Source: Sphingomonas sp. SORGH_AS_0950
GTDB lineage: Bacteria; Pseudomonadota; Alphaproteobacteria; Sphingomonadales; Sphingomonadaceae
Direction of reading: 5' to 3'
DNA: 64,000 bases
Assembly: GCF_030818415.1 (NCBI RefSeq)
Contig: NZ_JAUTAE010000001.1
Location: 2,222,501 to 2,286,500 of the forward strand
Position numbers and translations under genes: made by a program
Shown here: in pieces, positions 16,284 through 24,067 of the stretch
How positions within the stretch are numbered: the stretch's first letter is position 1
Layout of the letters: each line of letters opens with the position of its first letter
Notes under the pieces: generated by a model
Database searches by the model: none
Seen by the model: the letters and a program-made list of their open reading frames with translations, nothing else
What the model was told of the DNA's origin: nothing

Positions 16284-17141
16284 ATGGCCCAAGCGAACCC
16301 CGGCCCCTGCTATGACGGTTACGGGCTGGCCCTGCCCGCCGGTCCGGTCGTGCTGTCGGTGCCGCATGGCGGGCGGGACTATTCCCCCGCGCTGGTCGCC
16401 GCGCTGCGCGTGCCGCCGTCCGCGCTGATGGCGCTGGAGGACCGGCTGATCGACCGGGTGGCGATGGCGGCGCGCGGCGACGAGCCGATGCTGATGCAAC
16501 GCACTCCGCGCGCCTGGATCGACCTGAACCGCGACGAGGGTGAGCGCGATCCGCTGGTCGATGCGGGCGCGCGGATCGGCGGGCGCAGTTCGGCCAAGCT
16601 GCGCAGCGGGCTGGGGCTGGTGCCGCGCCGGACCGCCGGGCATGGCGACATCTGGGCGCGGCGCTTCACCGATGCCGAGATCGTCGCCCGGATCGAGACG
16701 GAGCACCGGCCCTATCACCAGGCGCTGGCGGCCTGTCTGGCGGCGGTCCGGGCGCGGTTCGGGGTGGCGGTGCTGCTCGATCTGCATTCGATGCCGCCGC
16801 TGGGCCGCGCGACGGTCAGCCCCCGGGTGGTGATCGGCGACCGGCACGGCACGACCGCCGAGCCCCGCTTCGTCCGCCGGATCGAGGCCGCCGTGCGCGG
16901 GCTGGGCGTCGCCGTCACCCGCAACGCGCCCTATGCGGGCGGCCATATCGTCGAGCGGCACGGCGATCCCCGCCGCGGCATCCATGCGATCCAGCTGGAG
17001 CTGGACCGTTCGCTTTATCTCGATGCCGCGCTGGAATCGCCGGGCGAAGGCTTCGATGCCACCGTCGCGCTGGTCCGGGGGGCGATCGCCGCGCTTGGCG
17101 CCGAGGCGCTGGGGCAGGACTTGCCGCTCGCCGCCGAATAA
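16284..17141 (+). CDS. N-formylglutamate amidohydrolase family protein
   Basis: This 285-residue zinc hydrolase-fold protein belongs to the N-formylglutamate amidohydrolase (HutG-like) family, which releases formate from N-formylglutamate at the end of one histidine-degradation route. Motifs are SVPHGGRDYSP near residue 30, AWIDLNRDEGER, LLDLHSMPPLG and NAPYAGGHIVERHG, carrying the expected metal-binding His, Asp and Glu. No other hut gene is nearby, so a role in histidine breakdown is unproven. It is divergent from cpdR with about 100 bases between, and is followed directly by the small-RNA terminator on the other strand. Confidence 0.8.
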   Translation: MAQANPGPCYDGYGLALPAGPVVLSVPHGGRDYSPALVAALRVPPSALMALEDRLIDRVAMAARGDEPMLMQRTPRAWIDLNRDEGERDPLVDAGARIGGRSSAKLRSGLGLVPRRTAGHGDIWARRFTDAEIVARIETEHRPYHQALAACLAAVRARFGVAVLLDLHSMPPLGRATVSPRVVIGDRHGTTAEPRFVRRIEAAVRGLGVAVTRNAPYAGGHIVERHGDPRRGIHAIQLELDRSLYLDAALESPGEGFDATVALVRGAIAALGAEALGQDLPLAAE

Positions 17142-17246
17142 AAAACCACCTCGCGCAAGGGGGAGAGCGCGAGGTGGCCAAGGTTCAGGGAGGAGACACG
17201 CTGAAAGCGTGTCATACGACACCGCGAAAGGGGGGACACGATGCCG
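17140..17246 (-). ncRNA. candidate trans-acting small RNA, MmgR/suhB (alpha-r8)-like
   Basis: Read on the minus strand, a start near 17246 is followed by a hairpin GACACGCT/AGCGTGTC (17213-17195), an unpaired stretch with TCTCCTCCCT (17196-17187), and an 11-pair terminator stem (17177-17167 with 17156-17146) that carries the C-rich loop TCTCCCCCTT and is followed by six T. MmgR-type alphaproteobacterial RNAs carry, as I recall, the unpaired 10-mer UUUCCUCCCU between a hairpin and a terminator; the match here is 9 of 10. C-rich unpaired stretches of this kind can pair with ribosome-binding sites. There is no protein-coding frame with these features. Exact ends need mapping. Confidence 0.7.
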
Positions 17247-17253
17247 TACAGGG

Positions 17254-17283
17254 TATAAATAAGAAGGGGCCTATTTGGTTCAA
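17254..17283 (-). promoter_or_regulatory. candidate promoter of the small RNA
   Basis: On the minus strand TTGAAC (17283-17278) precedes TTTATA (17259-17254) by 18 bases, or ATTTAT one base earlier by 17. This AT-rich block is the only one in the interval and places the start near 17246. Confidence 0.5.
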
Positions 17284-17392
17284 CCCCGCCCCCCGCAATT
17301 CGTCATTTTTTCGTAACGGGTCGTGGGATGCGCCGGCCTGACGAGGGGTGTCTCGTTCTGCGAGGGCGCCGACCGATCTCAGGCGGCTACAT

Positions 17393-17437
17393 CCCTCCAC
17401 CATGCTTCGCATGGTCCCCCTCCCCTTGCAGGGGAGA
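17393..17437. repeat. remnant of GC-rich palindromic repeat
   Basis: CACCATGCTTCGCATGGTCC includes the hairpin ACCATG/CATGGT, and CCCCTCCCCTTGCAGGGGAG holds CTCCCCT/AGGGGAG-like arms. It resembles the edge of the repeats at 10930, 28295 and 29777. It lies between the small RNA and the end of the cytochrome b561 gene; 17284-17392 shows nothing else that I can name. Confidence 0.4.
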
Positions 17438-17443
17438 AAAAGC

Positions 17444-17983
17444 TCAGCGCGTGCGGAAGCTCATGCGCGCGAGCAGGCCGTCGCGCAGCAGATAGTGATG
17501 GCGCAGCGCCGCCGCGACATGGATCGCCACCAGGGCCAGCATCGCCCAACCCAGAATCTCATGCGCCTCATGCCCCAGCCCGGCGGCGGCCTTGCCGATG
17601 GGCAAGGGCGGTACGTCGAGCAGCCCGAACCAGCTGACGGGGCGCGGGACGTCGCGGCCCGATCCCATCGCCCAGCCGCTCACCGGCATGACGATCATCA
17701 GGACATAGAGGGCCATGTGCAGCGCATGGGCGCTGCCGCGCGCCCAGGCCGGGACCTCGGCGGGCAGCGGCGGCGGGCGATGGCCCAGCCGCCAAAGGAT
17801 CCGGCCGGCGGTCAGCGCCAGCACGGTCAACCCGATCGCCTTGTGCAGCGGGATGGTCCCCGGCAACAGGCTTTCGTGGAGCAGGCCGATCGCGAGATTG
17901 GCGACCACCAGGACCGCGATCGCCCAGTGAAAGGCGATCGCGACATGGCTGTACCGCGCCGTCGCGGCGACCGGCCCGGTCAT
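17444..17983 (-). CDS. cytochrome b561 family protein
   Basis: This is a 179-residue inner-membrane di-haem protein of the CybB type, which passes electrons between quinol and partners in or beyond the membrane. Four transmembrane helices are visible. Likely haem ligands are His in RYSHVAIAFHWAI (helix 1), PLHKAIGL (helix 2), LHMALYVLMIVMPVSGW (helix 3) and LVAIHVAAALRHH (helix 4). It begins three bases after the sapC stop on the same strand, so the two are probably cotranscribed. The substrate and partner are not evident. Confidence 0.85.
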   Translation of the reverse strand: MTGPVAATARYSHVAIAFHWAIAVLVVANLAIGLLHESLLPGTIPLHKAIGLTVLALTAGRILWRLGHRPPPLPAEVPAWARGSAHALHMALYVLMIVMPVSGWAMGSGRDVPRPVSWFGLLDVPPLPIGKAAAGLGHEAHEILGWAMLALVAIHVAAALRHHYLLRDGLLARMSFRTR

Positions 17984-17986
17984 GGC

Positions 17987-18760
17987 TTAGCCGATCGGCT
18001 GAAGCTGCGGCTGGGGCATCTTGCCCAGCTGCATCTGGCGCGAGAAGATGTCGCGCATCAGCGAGAGCGAGAAGAGGTGCGCATAGAGCAGCGGGAGCAT
18101 CCCCGACTGGCTCATCTTGCGCAGCTGGTCGCCGCGCAGGTCGACCAGCTTCTCTTCATTGACCATCTGGAAACCGCGATAGACGAAGGGCTGCTCCGCG
18201 CCGTCGGGCTGGATCGAGACTTCGCCGTCCATCAGCAGGCCCATCTCGACCAGTTCGGCCATGAAGTTCTGCGTGCGGGCACCGGCCTGTTCGAACGATT
18301 CGTTGAACGCCAGGATGTTCTTGGTCAGCTCGCTGGGCTGGCCGTTGTCGAACAGCGCGTCGCCGTCGTCGAACGCCCCGATGGTCGGCGAGGTCGGGTC
18401 GAAGCAAAGCGACAGCTCTTCGGCCTCGGGACGCAGGCGCGCCAGCATGTACGGATAGCGGCGGACATAGGCGGGGACGTAGAAATTCGTCTCGGTCAGA
18501 CGGCCTTCGTCGCTGACGAAGACGTTGACGCCCTCGTTCAGGCCCATCAGCGCGAGCGGGATCGGCGCCTCGCCGACCGAGAAGACGATCGGCATGAAAC
18601 GCTGGACCAGCGGGAATTCGTCGACGGTGACGGGGATGGCATGCTGGCCGGCGAGGAAGGGCGCCGTTTCCTGCGGACGGACCTTGTAATTGGCGTGAGC
18701 CTCGCTCGAAAGCGGCTCCAGGCCGTTATAGAAAAGCGGAAGGGACGGCGCGCTGGCCAT
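17987..18760 (-). CDS. SapC family protein
   Basis: This 257-residue protein has no signal peptide or membrane helix. It matches the SapC family of alpha- and gammaproteobacteria: FYNGLEPLSSEAHANY at the N-terminus, PLALMGLNEGVNVFV, VPAYVRRYPYMLARL and the late FQMVNEEKLVDLRGDQL. The family was named from a surface-layer transport locus in Campylobacter, but its role here is unknown; sphingomonad copies often lie beside TonB-dependent receptors. The ATG at 18760 has GGAG six bases upstream; a run of six T and a very short GC hairpin lie just before that site. Confidence 0.8.
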   Translation of the reverse strand: MASAPSLPLFYNGLEPLSSEAHANYKVRPQETAPFLAGQHAIPVTVDEFPLVQRFMPIVFSVGEAPIPLALMGLNEGVNVFVSDEGRLTETNFYVPAYVRRYPYMLARLRPEAEELSLCFDPTSPTIGAFDDGDALFDNGQPSELTKNILAFNESFEQAGARTQNFMAELVEMGLLMDGEVSIQPDGAEQPFVYRGFQMVNEEKLVDLRGDQLRKMSQSGMLPLLYAHLFSLSLMRDIFSRQMQLGKMPQPQLQPIG

Positions 18761-18835
18761 GATAATCTCCAAAAAACGCGTTCACGCGAGCCCCCCGGCC
18801 GCGTGTCGTGGCCTCGTGTCTATGGGGCCGGGGCC

Positions 18836-20260
18836 TTATGCGCAAGCGACGAGCTTGCCCGGATTGAACAGGCCGTGCGGATCGAGCGCCGTCTTGATGG
18901 CGCGGATCGCCGCGACCCGTTCGGGCGAGAGGCGGGCGAGTTCGTCGCGCTTCATCTGGCCGATGCCGTGTTCGGCCGAGATGGTGCCGCCCGCCGCCGT
19001 TACCAGGTCATGGACGAAGCGGGTGATGATCGCGGCCTGTTCGGCATAGAAACGGTCGCGGTCGGTGCCGGGCGCGGCGCGGACATGGAAATGGATATTG
19101 CCGTCGCCCAGATGCCCGAAGCCCGAGGCATGGGTGCCGGGGAAGCGGGCGTCGCACGCCGCCGCCGCCTCGACCATGAAGCGCGGCATCGCCTCGACCG
19201 GGACCGCGATGTCGTGCTGCACCGCCGGACCCAGCGCGCGCTCGGCATCGGACAGCGAGTGGCGGAGCAGCCAGAACGCCTCGCCCTGCGCGTCCGATGC
19301 GGCGATCACCGCATCGGCGACCACCCCGTCCTCCAGCGCGGCGGCGAGTTGCGCCTCCAGCATCGCGGCCGGATCGGCGGCGGGGTCGCCCGTCACCGCC
19401 TCGATCAGCACGTGCCAGGGATGCGGCCCGGCCAGCGGCGCGCGCGCGCCAGGGAGATGCGCGACGGCGGCGGCCAGGCTCTCGGCGGGCAGGATCTCGA
19501 AACTCTCGATCATGTCGGTCGCGGCCTGCAACCGGCGCAGCAGCGACAGGCCCGCCGCCGGATCGGACAGCCCGACCCAGGCGGTCGCATGGCCCGCGAT
19601 CGCCGGGGCCAACCGCAGCGCGGCGGCGGTGACGATGCCCAGCGTCCCCTCCGCGCCGATCAGCAGCTGTCCCAGGTCATAGCCGCGATTGTCCTTCTTC
19701 AGCGCGGACAGCCCGTCATACAGCGTCCCGTCGGGCAGAACCGCCTCCACGCCCAGCGTCAGCCCGCGCATCGTCCCGAAGCGCAAGACCTGCGTGCCGC
19801 CCGCATTGGTCGAGACGAGCCCGCCCACCGTCGCATTGCCCTTCGCCCCCAGGGTCAGCGGAAAGCGCCACCCTTGCGCCTCGGCGGCATCGTGCAGCTC
19901 GGCCAGGATCACCCCCGCCTCGGCGATCGCCATGCCCGCCTGCGCATCGATGCGGCGGATGCGGTTCATCCGGCGGGTCGACAGGATCAGCGCCGAGCCG
20001 TCCACGGGCGGGGTCGCGCCGCCGACCATCGAGCTGTTCCCCCCCTGCGGCACCAGCGGCACCCGGTGTTCGGCCGCGGCGCGCAGCACCGCCTGGACCT
20101 GCGCGGTATCGGCGGGGGCCAGGATCGCGGGCGCATGGCCGGAGAAGCGCCGCCGCCAGTCGATCTCCCAGGGGGCGATCCGTTCGGGATCGGTGACGAT
20201 CCCCTTGTCGCCCAGCAGGGGGCGAAGCGCGGCGATCATGGCGGTCTGGCTGGAATTCAT
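18836..20260 (-). CDS. FAD-linked 2-hydroxyacid dehydrogenase (GlcD/D2HGDH-like)
   Basis: This 474-residue flavoenzyme of the vanillyl-alcohol-oxidase fold has an FAD-binding domain (PLVPQGGNSSMVGGATP, LGAKGNATVGGLVSTNAGGT, GAEGTLGIVTAAALRL) and a C-terminal substrate domain with GFGHLGDGNIHFHV, AEHGIGQMKRDEL and LDPHGLFNPGK. Members oxidise D-2-hydroxyglutarate, D-lactate or glycolate. The combination of HxDGNxH and EHGIG motifs fits D-2-hydroxyglutarate or D-lactate best, but does not decide. It is monocistronic or upstream of sapC with a 75-base gap. No signal peptide, so it is cytoplasmic or peripheral. Confidence 0.85.
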   Translation of the reverse strand: MNSSQTAMIAALRPLLGDKGIVTDPERIAPWEIDWRRRFSGHAPAILAPADTAQVQAVLRAAAEHRVPLVPQGGNSSMVGGATPPVDGSALILSTRRMNRIRRIDAQAGMAIAEAGVILAELHDAAEAQGWRFPLTLGAKGNATVGGLVSTNAGGTQVLRFGTMRGLTLGVEAVLPDGTLYDGLSALKKDNRGYDLGQLLIGAEGTLGIVTAAALRLAPAIAGHATAWVGLSDPAAGLSLLRRLQAATDMIESFEILPAESLAAAVAHLPGARAPLAGPHPWHVLIEAVTGDPAADPAAMLEAQLAAALEDGVVADAVIAASDAQGEAFWLLRHSLSDAERALGPAVQHDIAVPVEAMPRFMVEAAAACDARFPGTHASGFGHLGDGNIHFHVRAAPGTDRDRFYAEQAAIITRFVHDLVTAAGGTISAEHGIGQMKRDELARLSPERVAAIRAIKTALDPHGLFNPGKLVACA

Positions 20261-20326
20261 GCCCCATCCGCTAAAACAGGTTCAGGAAGTGTTCAACGAT
20301 CGCTGCTATGAGCGGGTCCCGCTGAC

Positions 20327-20776
20327 ATGCTGCGCCGCCCTTGGACACTTGCCGCCGCCACTCTGGCGACGCTGGTAACGCCCGCCTTGCTGGGGGCGGC
20401 CGATCCGTCATTGCCGCAAGGCCGCTTCGCCCAGGTCATGATCCGCGAGCGGGTCATCGTCCGCGTGCCGCGCACCCCGATGCGCGCGATGACGCCGACC
20501 CGGTGGAAGGAGCGCAAGGGCCCCCGCTGCATCCCCGCGCAACAGCTGGCGGGCGCGCTGCCCGGCGAAGAGGGGACGGTCGACATCGTCCTGGCGGGCG
20601 GCAACCGGGTGCGCGCCCATCTGTCGCGCGCCTGTCGGCAGATCGACTATTACGCCACCTTCTATATCCGCCCCGGTGCCGACGGCCAGATCTGCGCGCG
20701 ACGCGATCCGATCCGGACGCGGGCGGGCGGCACCTGCGATATCCAGCGCTTCCGCGCCCTGACGCCGGCGCGCTGA
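20327..20776 (+). CDS. exported hypothetical protein
   Basis: This 149-residue protein begins with a clear signal peptide (MLRRPWTLAAATLATLVTPA, cleavage near GAA-DP). The mature part has RVIVRVPRTPMR and several cysteines (RCIPAQQL, SRACRQIDYY, QICARRD, GGTCDIQRF), which could form two disulfides in the periplasm. It resembles small sphingomonad proteins of unknown function. It is divergent from the FAD-linked oxidase and lies upstream of the helicase gene with a 145-base gap. Confidence 0.65.
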   Translation: MLRRPWTLAAATLATLVTPALLGAADPSLPQGRFAQVMIRERVIVRVPRTPMRAMTPTRWKERKGPRCIPAQQLAGALPGEEGTVDIVLAGGNRVRAHLSRACRQIDYYATFYIRPGADGQICARRDPIRTRAGGTCDIQRFRALTPAR

Positions 20777-20822
20777 CCATCGCCGCCCTGTCCGGCAAGC
20801 GGGTGATTCACGACCCGAACGC

Positions 20823-20843
20823 GGCAAAAACTTGACTTTTGCC
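20823..20843. repeat. short inverted repeat GGCAAAA/TTTTGCC
   Basis: A perfect seven-base inverted repeat around ACTTGAC lies between the exported protein gene and the helicase gene, about 78 bases before the helicase start. It could be an operator or a weak terminator; nothing else supports either. Confidence 0.3.
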
Positions 20844-20920
20844 GTCAAATCCGCAAGCGCCTACCCTTGCTGGGCGAGCGCGGGGCGATTCCCACTCCAC
20901 GCCATATTCCGGAAAACTGC

Positions 20921-22342
20921 ATGAGCTTTGCCGATCTCGGCCTCTCCGACGAACTCCTGAAGACGGTCCACGATGCCGGCTATACCGAGCCGACACCGAT
21001 TCAGGCGTCCGCCATCCCCTCCGTCCTGATGATGCGCGACATCATCGGCATCGCACAGACGGGGACGGGCAAGACCGCTTCCTTCGTCCTGCCGATGATC
21101 GACATCCTGGCGCATGGGCGCAGCCGCGCGCGCATGCCGCGCAGCCTGATCCTGGAGCCGACGCGCGAACTCGCCGCGCAGGTGGCCGAGAATTTCGAGA
21201 AATACGGCGCCAACCACAAGCTCTCCATGGCGCTGCTGATCGGCGGCGTGTCGATGGGCGACCAGATCAAGGCGCTGGAAAAGGGCGTCGACGTGCTGAT
21301 CGCGACACCGGGCCGGTTGATGGACCTGTTCCAGCGCGGCAACATCCTGCTGACCGGCTGTTCGATGCTGGTCATCGACGAGGCGGACCGGATGCTCGAC
21401 ATGGGGTTCATCCCCGATATCGAGGAAATCTGCACCAAGCTGCCCAAGCAGCGCCAGACCCTGCTCTTCTCCGCGACGATGCCGCCGCCGATCAAGAAGC
21501 TGGCCGACAAGTTCCTGGAAAGCCCCAAGACGATCGAGGTCGCGCGTCCCGCCTCGACCAATATCAACATCGCGCAGTTCGTGGTGCCGGTCGCGCCCCA
21601 GTCGTTCGAGAAGCGCAAGCGGCTGCGCCAGCTGCTGGGCCAGGAGGAGGTTCGCACCGCGATCATCTTCTGCAACCGCAAGACGACGGTGCGCGAGCTG
21701 AACAAGTCGCTCAAGCAGCATGGCTTCCGCTCGGGCGAGATTCACGGCGACATGGAACAGCCGCAGCGGCTGGCCGAGCTGGAGTTGTTCAAGCGCGGCG
21801 AGATCAACATCCTGGTCGCCTCCGACGTCGCGGCGCGCGGGCTGGACATCAAGGGCGTCAGCCATGTGTTCAACTTCGACGCGCCCTGGCATCCGGACGA
21901 TTATGTCCACCGCATCGGCCGTACGGGTCGCGGCGGCGCGACCGGCACCGCCTATACCTTCGTCGCGCCCGACGATGCCGAGAATCTCGAGAATATCGAG
22001 AAGCTGACCGGCCAGACCATCGATCGCCTGGAACTGCCCGCCCCCGTCGAGGAGGAGCGCCCCGGTCGCCGTCCGCGTCGCGAGCGCGGCCAGCGCGCCG
22101 CCGAGACGCCGGTCCAGGCCGCCCCCGCCCCCGAGCCGGTCGAGGAGGCGCCGCGCGCCCGTCCGGCCCGCCAGGCCCGCGAACCGGAGCCCCGGCAGGA
22201 GCAGCCCCGGTTCCAGGAGGCGCGCCCGCCGCGCGGCGACGACCGGCGTCGCGACCGCCGCTCCAATGCCGACGAGGCGCCCGATGACGGTGGCTGGAAC
22301 GGCCCGATCCCGGACTTCCTGAAGGTCTCGTTCGGGATCTGA
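20921..22342 (+). CDS. DEAD-box ATP-dependent RNA helicase (RhlE-like)
   Basis: This 473-residue helicase would unwind RNA in ribosome assembly or mRNA decay. All motifs are present in order: Q motif TPIQASAIP, I AQTGTGKT, Ia PTRELAAQ, GG, Ib TPGRLMD, II VIDEADRMLDMGF, III LFSATMP, V VASDVAARGLDI and VI HRIGRTGRGG. After about residue 375 comes a low-complexity tail rich in Arg, Pro and Glu (GRRPRRERGQRAAE onward), typical of RhlE. I start at ATG 20921, where homology begins; the frame is open further upstream without a good start. DUF1289 follows four bases later. Confidence 0.92.
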   Translation: MSFADLGLSDELLKTVHDAGYTEPTPIQASAIPSVLMMRDIIGIAQTGTGKTASFVLPMIDILAHGRSRARMPRSLILEPTRELAAQVAENFEKYGANHKLSMALLIGGVSMGDQIKALEKGVDVLIATPGRLMDLFQRGNILLTGCSMLVIDEADRMLDMGFIPDIEEICTKLPKQRQTLLFSATMPPPIKKLADKFLESPKTIEVARPASTNINIAQFVVPVAPQSFEKRKRLRQLLGQEEVRTAIIFCNRKTTVRELNKSLKQHGFRSGEIHGDMEQPQRLAELELFKRGEINILVASDVAARGLDIKGVSHVFNFDAPWHPDDYVHRIGRTGRGGATGTAYTFVAPDDAENLENIEKLTGQTIDRLELPAPVEEERPGRRPRRERGQRAAETPVQAAPAPEPVEEAPRARPARQAREPEPRQEQPRFQEARPPRGDDRRRDRRSNADEAPDDGGWNGPIPDFLKVSFGI

Positions 22343-22346
22343 TCCC

Positions 22347-22568
22347 ATGTCGCTCGACATCATCAGCTTCGTCGAACCGGAACCCGCGAGCATCGCCAGC
22401 CCCTGCGTGCTGGTCTGCACGATGGACAAGGCGACGGGCTGGTGCCTGGGCTGCGCACGGACGATCCGCGAAATCTCGAACTGGAGCGCCAAGCCGTCCG
22501 AGGAACGCCGCGCGATCCTGGCCGCCCTGCCTGCGCGCAAGGCGGAACTGGCGGCGAAGCAGGGCTGA
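22347..22568 (+). CDS. DUF1289 family small protein
   Basis: This 73-residue protein has the four-cysteine DUF1289 pattern: SPCVLVCTMD followed by GWCLGCARTIREI, then a helical tail with EERRAILAALPARKAEL. The cysteines may bind a metal or an iron-sulfur cluster; function is unknown. It starts four bases after the helicase stop, so it is probably translated from the same transcript. Confidence 0.85.
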   Translation: MSLDIISFVEPEPASIASPCVLVCTMDKATGWCLGCARTIREISNWSAKPSEERRAILAALPARKAELAAKQG

Positions 22569-22607
22569 GGGGTGGCGGGCCGTGCGCCGCGCCCCCTACC
22601 CCACCGC

Positions 22608-22706
22608 CCGTTCAGCCTGAGCGAAGTCGAAGGCCACGCTAAACCGCCGCCCCGCGCTTCTGGCGGCGTGATTCCCTTGGCCTTCGACTTCGCTCAGGCT
22701 GAACGG
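22608..22706. repeat. perfect 29-bp inverted repeat with 41-bp spacer
   Basis: Positions 22608-22636 and 22678-22706 are perfect reverse complements over 29 bases; the arm contains TCAGCCTGAGCGAAGTCGAA. The spacer holds GCCGCC/GGCGGC, which extends the hairpin. It lies between the convergent DUF1289 and crotonase genes. A second, degenerate pair is at 27316-27396, so this is a dispersed family. Confidence 0.88.
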
Positions 22707-22726
22707 CGGGTCGGAATTGCCGCCCC

Positions 22727-23494
22727 CTATCGCCCCACGAACCGTCCCGGCCGGCGTTCGCTGACTGCGCGTACTCCTTCGGCGAAATCCTCGGTCTGCA
22801 TCAGCCTAGCCTGCTCGGCGAGTTCATGGTCGGTCGCCGCCTCGACCAGCGCGCGCAGGTCGCCGCGCAGCGTCCGCCGGGTCGAGGCCACCGCCAGCGG
22901 TGCGCCCGCCGCGATCTCCCGGGCCAGCGCCAGGGCCGTCTCGTCCAGCCGGTCGGGCGGCACCAGCTGGTCGACCAGCCCCCAGCGTTCGGCCTCGTCC
23001 CCCCGGATGCGCCGCCCGGTGAGCAGCATCATCGCCGCGCGCTGTCGCCCGATCACGCGCTCCAGCACCGCCGAGATGCCGAAGCCGGGATGCAGGCCCA
23101 ATGCGACGAAATTGGCCACGAACCGCGCTTCGGGAGTGGCCACCCGGAAATCGGCGACCAGCGCCAGTCCCAGGCCGGCGCCCACCGCCGCCCCCTGCAC
23201 CGCCGCCACGACCGGCGTGGCGACCCCGAACAGACGCGCCGCCGCGACATAGAAGGGGCTGCGCGCGCCCGGCGGCAAAGGCTCCGCCACCGGATTGGCG
23301 TTCAACAGGTCGGCCCCGGCGCAGAAGACCCGACCTTCGGATCGAAGAAGGATCGCCCGGATATCGGGATCGCGATCCGCCGAATCGAACGCATCACCCA
23401 ATTCGGAAATGGTTCCCAGCCCCAGATGATTATGAGGCGGATTCCGTAGCGTCAGGACCGCCACCGCCGCGTCACGCCGAAATTCAACTGTCAT
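22727..23494 (-). CDS. enoyl-CoA hydratase/isomerase (crotonase) family protein
   Basis: This 255-residue crotonase-fold protein shows the two oxyanion-hole segments, GRVFCAGADLLNA and AVQGAAVGAGLGLALVADFR, and the conserved FVANFVALGLHPGFG loop. In classical hydratases the catalytic Glu pair lies in and just after these segments; here the second is replaced by the His-Pro-Gly-Phe-Gly stretch, so hydration of a crotonyl-type substrate is not certain. It has no acyl-CoA neighbours that would define a pathway. The gene stands alone between the inverted repeat and the 573-base non-coding stretch. Confidence 0.8.
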   Translation of the reverse strand: MTVEFRRDAAVAVLTLRNPPHNHLGLGTISELGDAFDSADRDPDIRAILLRSEGRVFCAGADLLNANPVAEPLPPGARSPFYVAAARLFGVATPVVAAVQGAAVGAGLGLALVADFRVATPEARFVANFVALGLHPGFGISAVLERVIGRQRAAMMLLTGRRIRGDEAERWGLVDQLVPPDRLDETALALAREIAAGAPLAVASTRRTLRGDLRALVEAATDHELAEQARLMQTEDFAEGVRAVSERRPGRFVGR

Positions 23495-24067
23495 GCCGCC
23501 CTCTTAGCCCGGTTTCCACGCGAACGGCCAGCACCATACCCGTTGCTCGAAAGACACAGGATCACCGCTTTAACCCAAGGTCCATCGACAGGGGCTTGAG
23601 CGGGCGGCCAAGACAGGATTAAGAGCCGTTCATGTCAGAATGACCGGCCGAAAACAGGTCGGCATCAGGCATCGGAAGCCGCAAGGCTTCGTGCCGGGAG
23701 AGGATGCCGGGCGGCTCGGTGGCGAGCCGCCCTTTCCCTTTCTACGATCATCCCATCGCCGATGCGTCCGCCCGGATCGGGCAGTCCCCGCCCCGTACCG
23801 ATTCGGCGTCTCCGCCGTCCGGCCAAGTAACCGGTTACATTTTTTTATTCGCATGCCTGGACGGGCATGCTCACATCGGGCCGCCCGGCTGCCCCCATCA
23901 TACTGTATCACCGACATATTTTGCCCAGCACGGCATCCGGGACGCCGGGGTCGGCCATGCCCCCTCCTGCTCTTCCCCGTAAAGGGTCGTTCCGGCTAGG
24001 TTGCGGGCCATAACGACCGGGCCGGGTACAGAACGGCACGGCACCAGAAAAGAAACAAGGAGAGACC
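23495..24067. other. 573-bp intergenic region with several structured elements
   Basis: I see no convincing gene. On the plus strand there is a possible short structured transcript: GGAAGCC/GGCTTC hairpin near 23678-23693, then the 10-pair stem GGGCGGCTCG/CGAGCCGCCC (about 23708-23731) followed by TTTCCCTTTC. Further on are the palindrome GTAACCGGTTAC (23827-23838), seven T, and GCATGCC/GGCATGC (23851-23870). The last 100 bases lead into the lipoprotein gene, with AAGGAGAG before its ATG. Confidence 0.5.
23827..23838. promoter_or_regulatory. palindrome GTAACCGGTTAC upstream of the glycoamylase-fold lipoprotein
   Basis: A perfect 12-base palindrome with a CG centre, 230 bases before the lipoprotein start, followed by an AT-rich run. 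It looks like an operator for a LacI- or other dimeric regulator, but differs from the GNTANCGNTANC set. Confidence 0.35.

Noticed and set aside
17212..17412. Possible 66-residue minus-strand protein overlapping the small RNA promoter
   Set aside because: No ribosome site; the frame runs through the promoter-like region and ends inside the RNA hairpin, so the non-coding reading is better.
18767..18788. CGCG/CGCG hairpin followed by six T just before the sapC ribosome site, considered as an attenuator
   Set aside because: The stem is only four pairs, too weak to act as a terminator.
23640..23999. Possible 119-residue protein in the large intergenic region
   Set aside because: No ribosome site, no hydrophobic core or motif, and the frame crosses the strong GC stem and palindromes.
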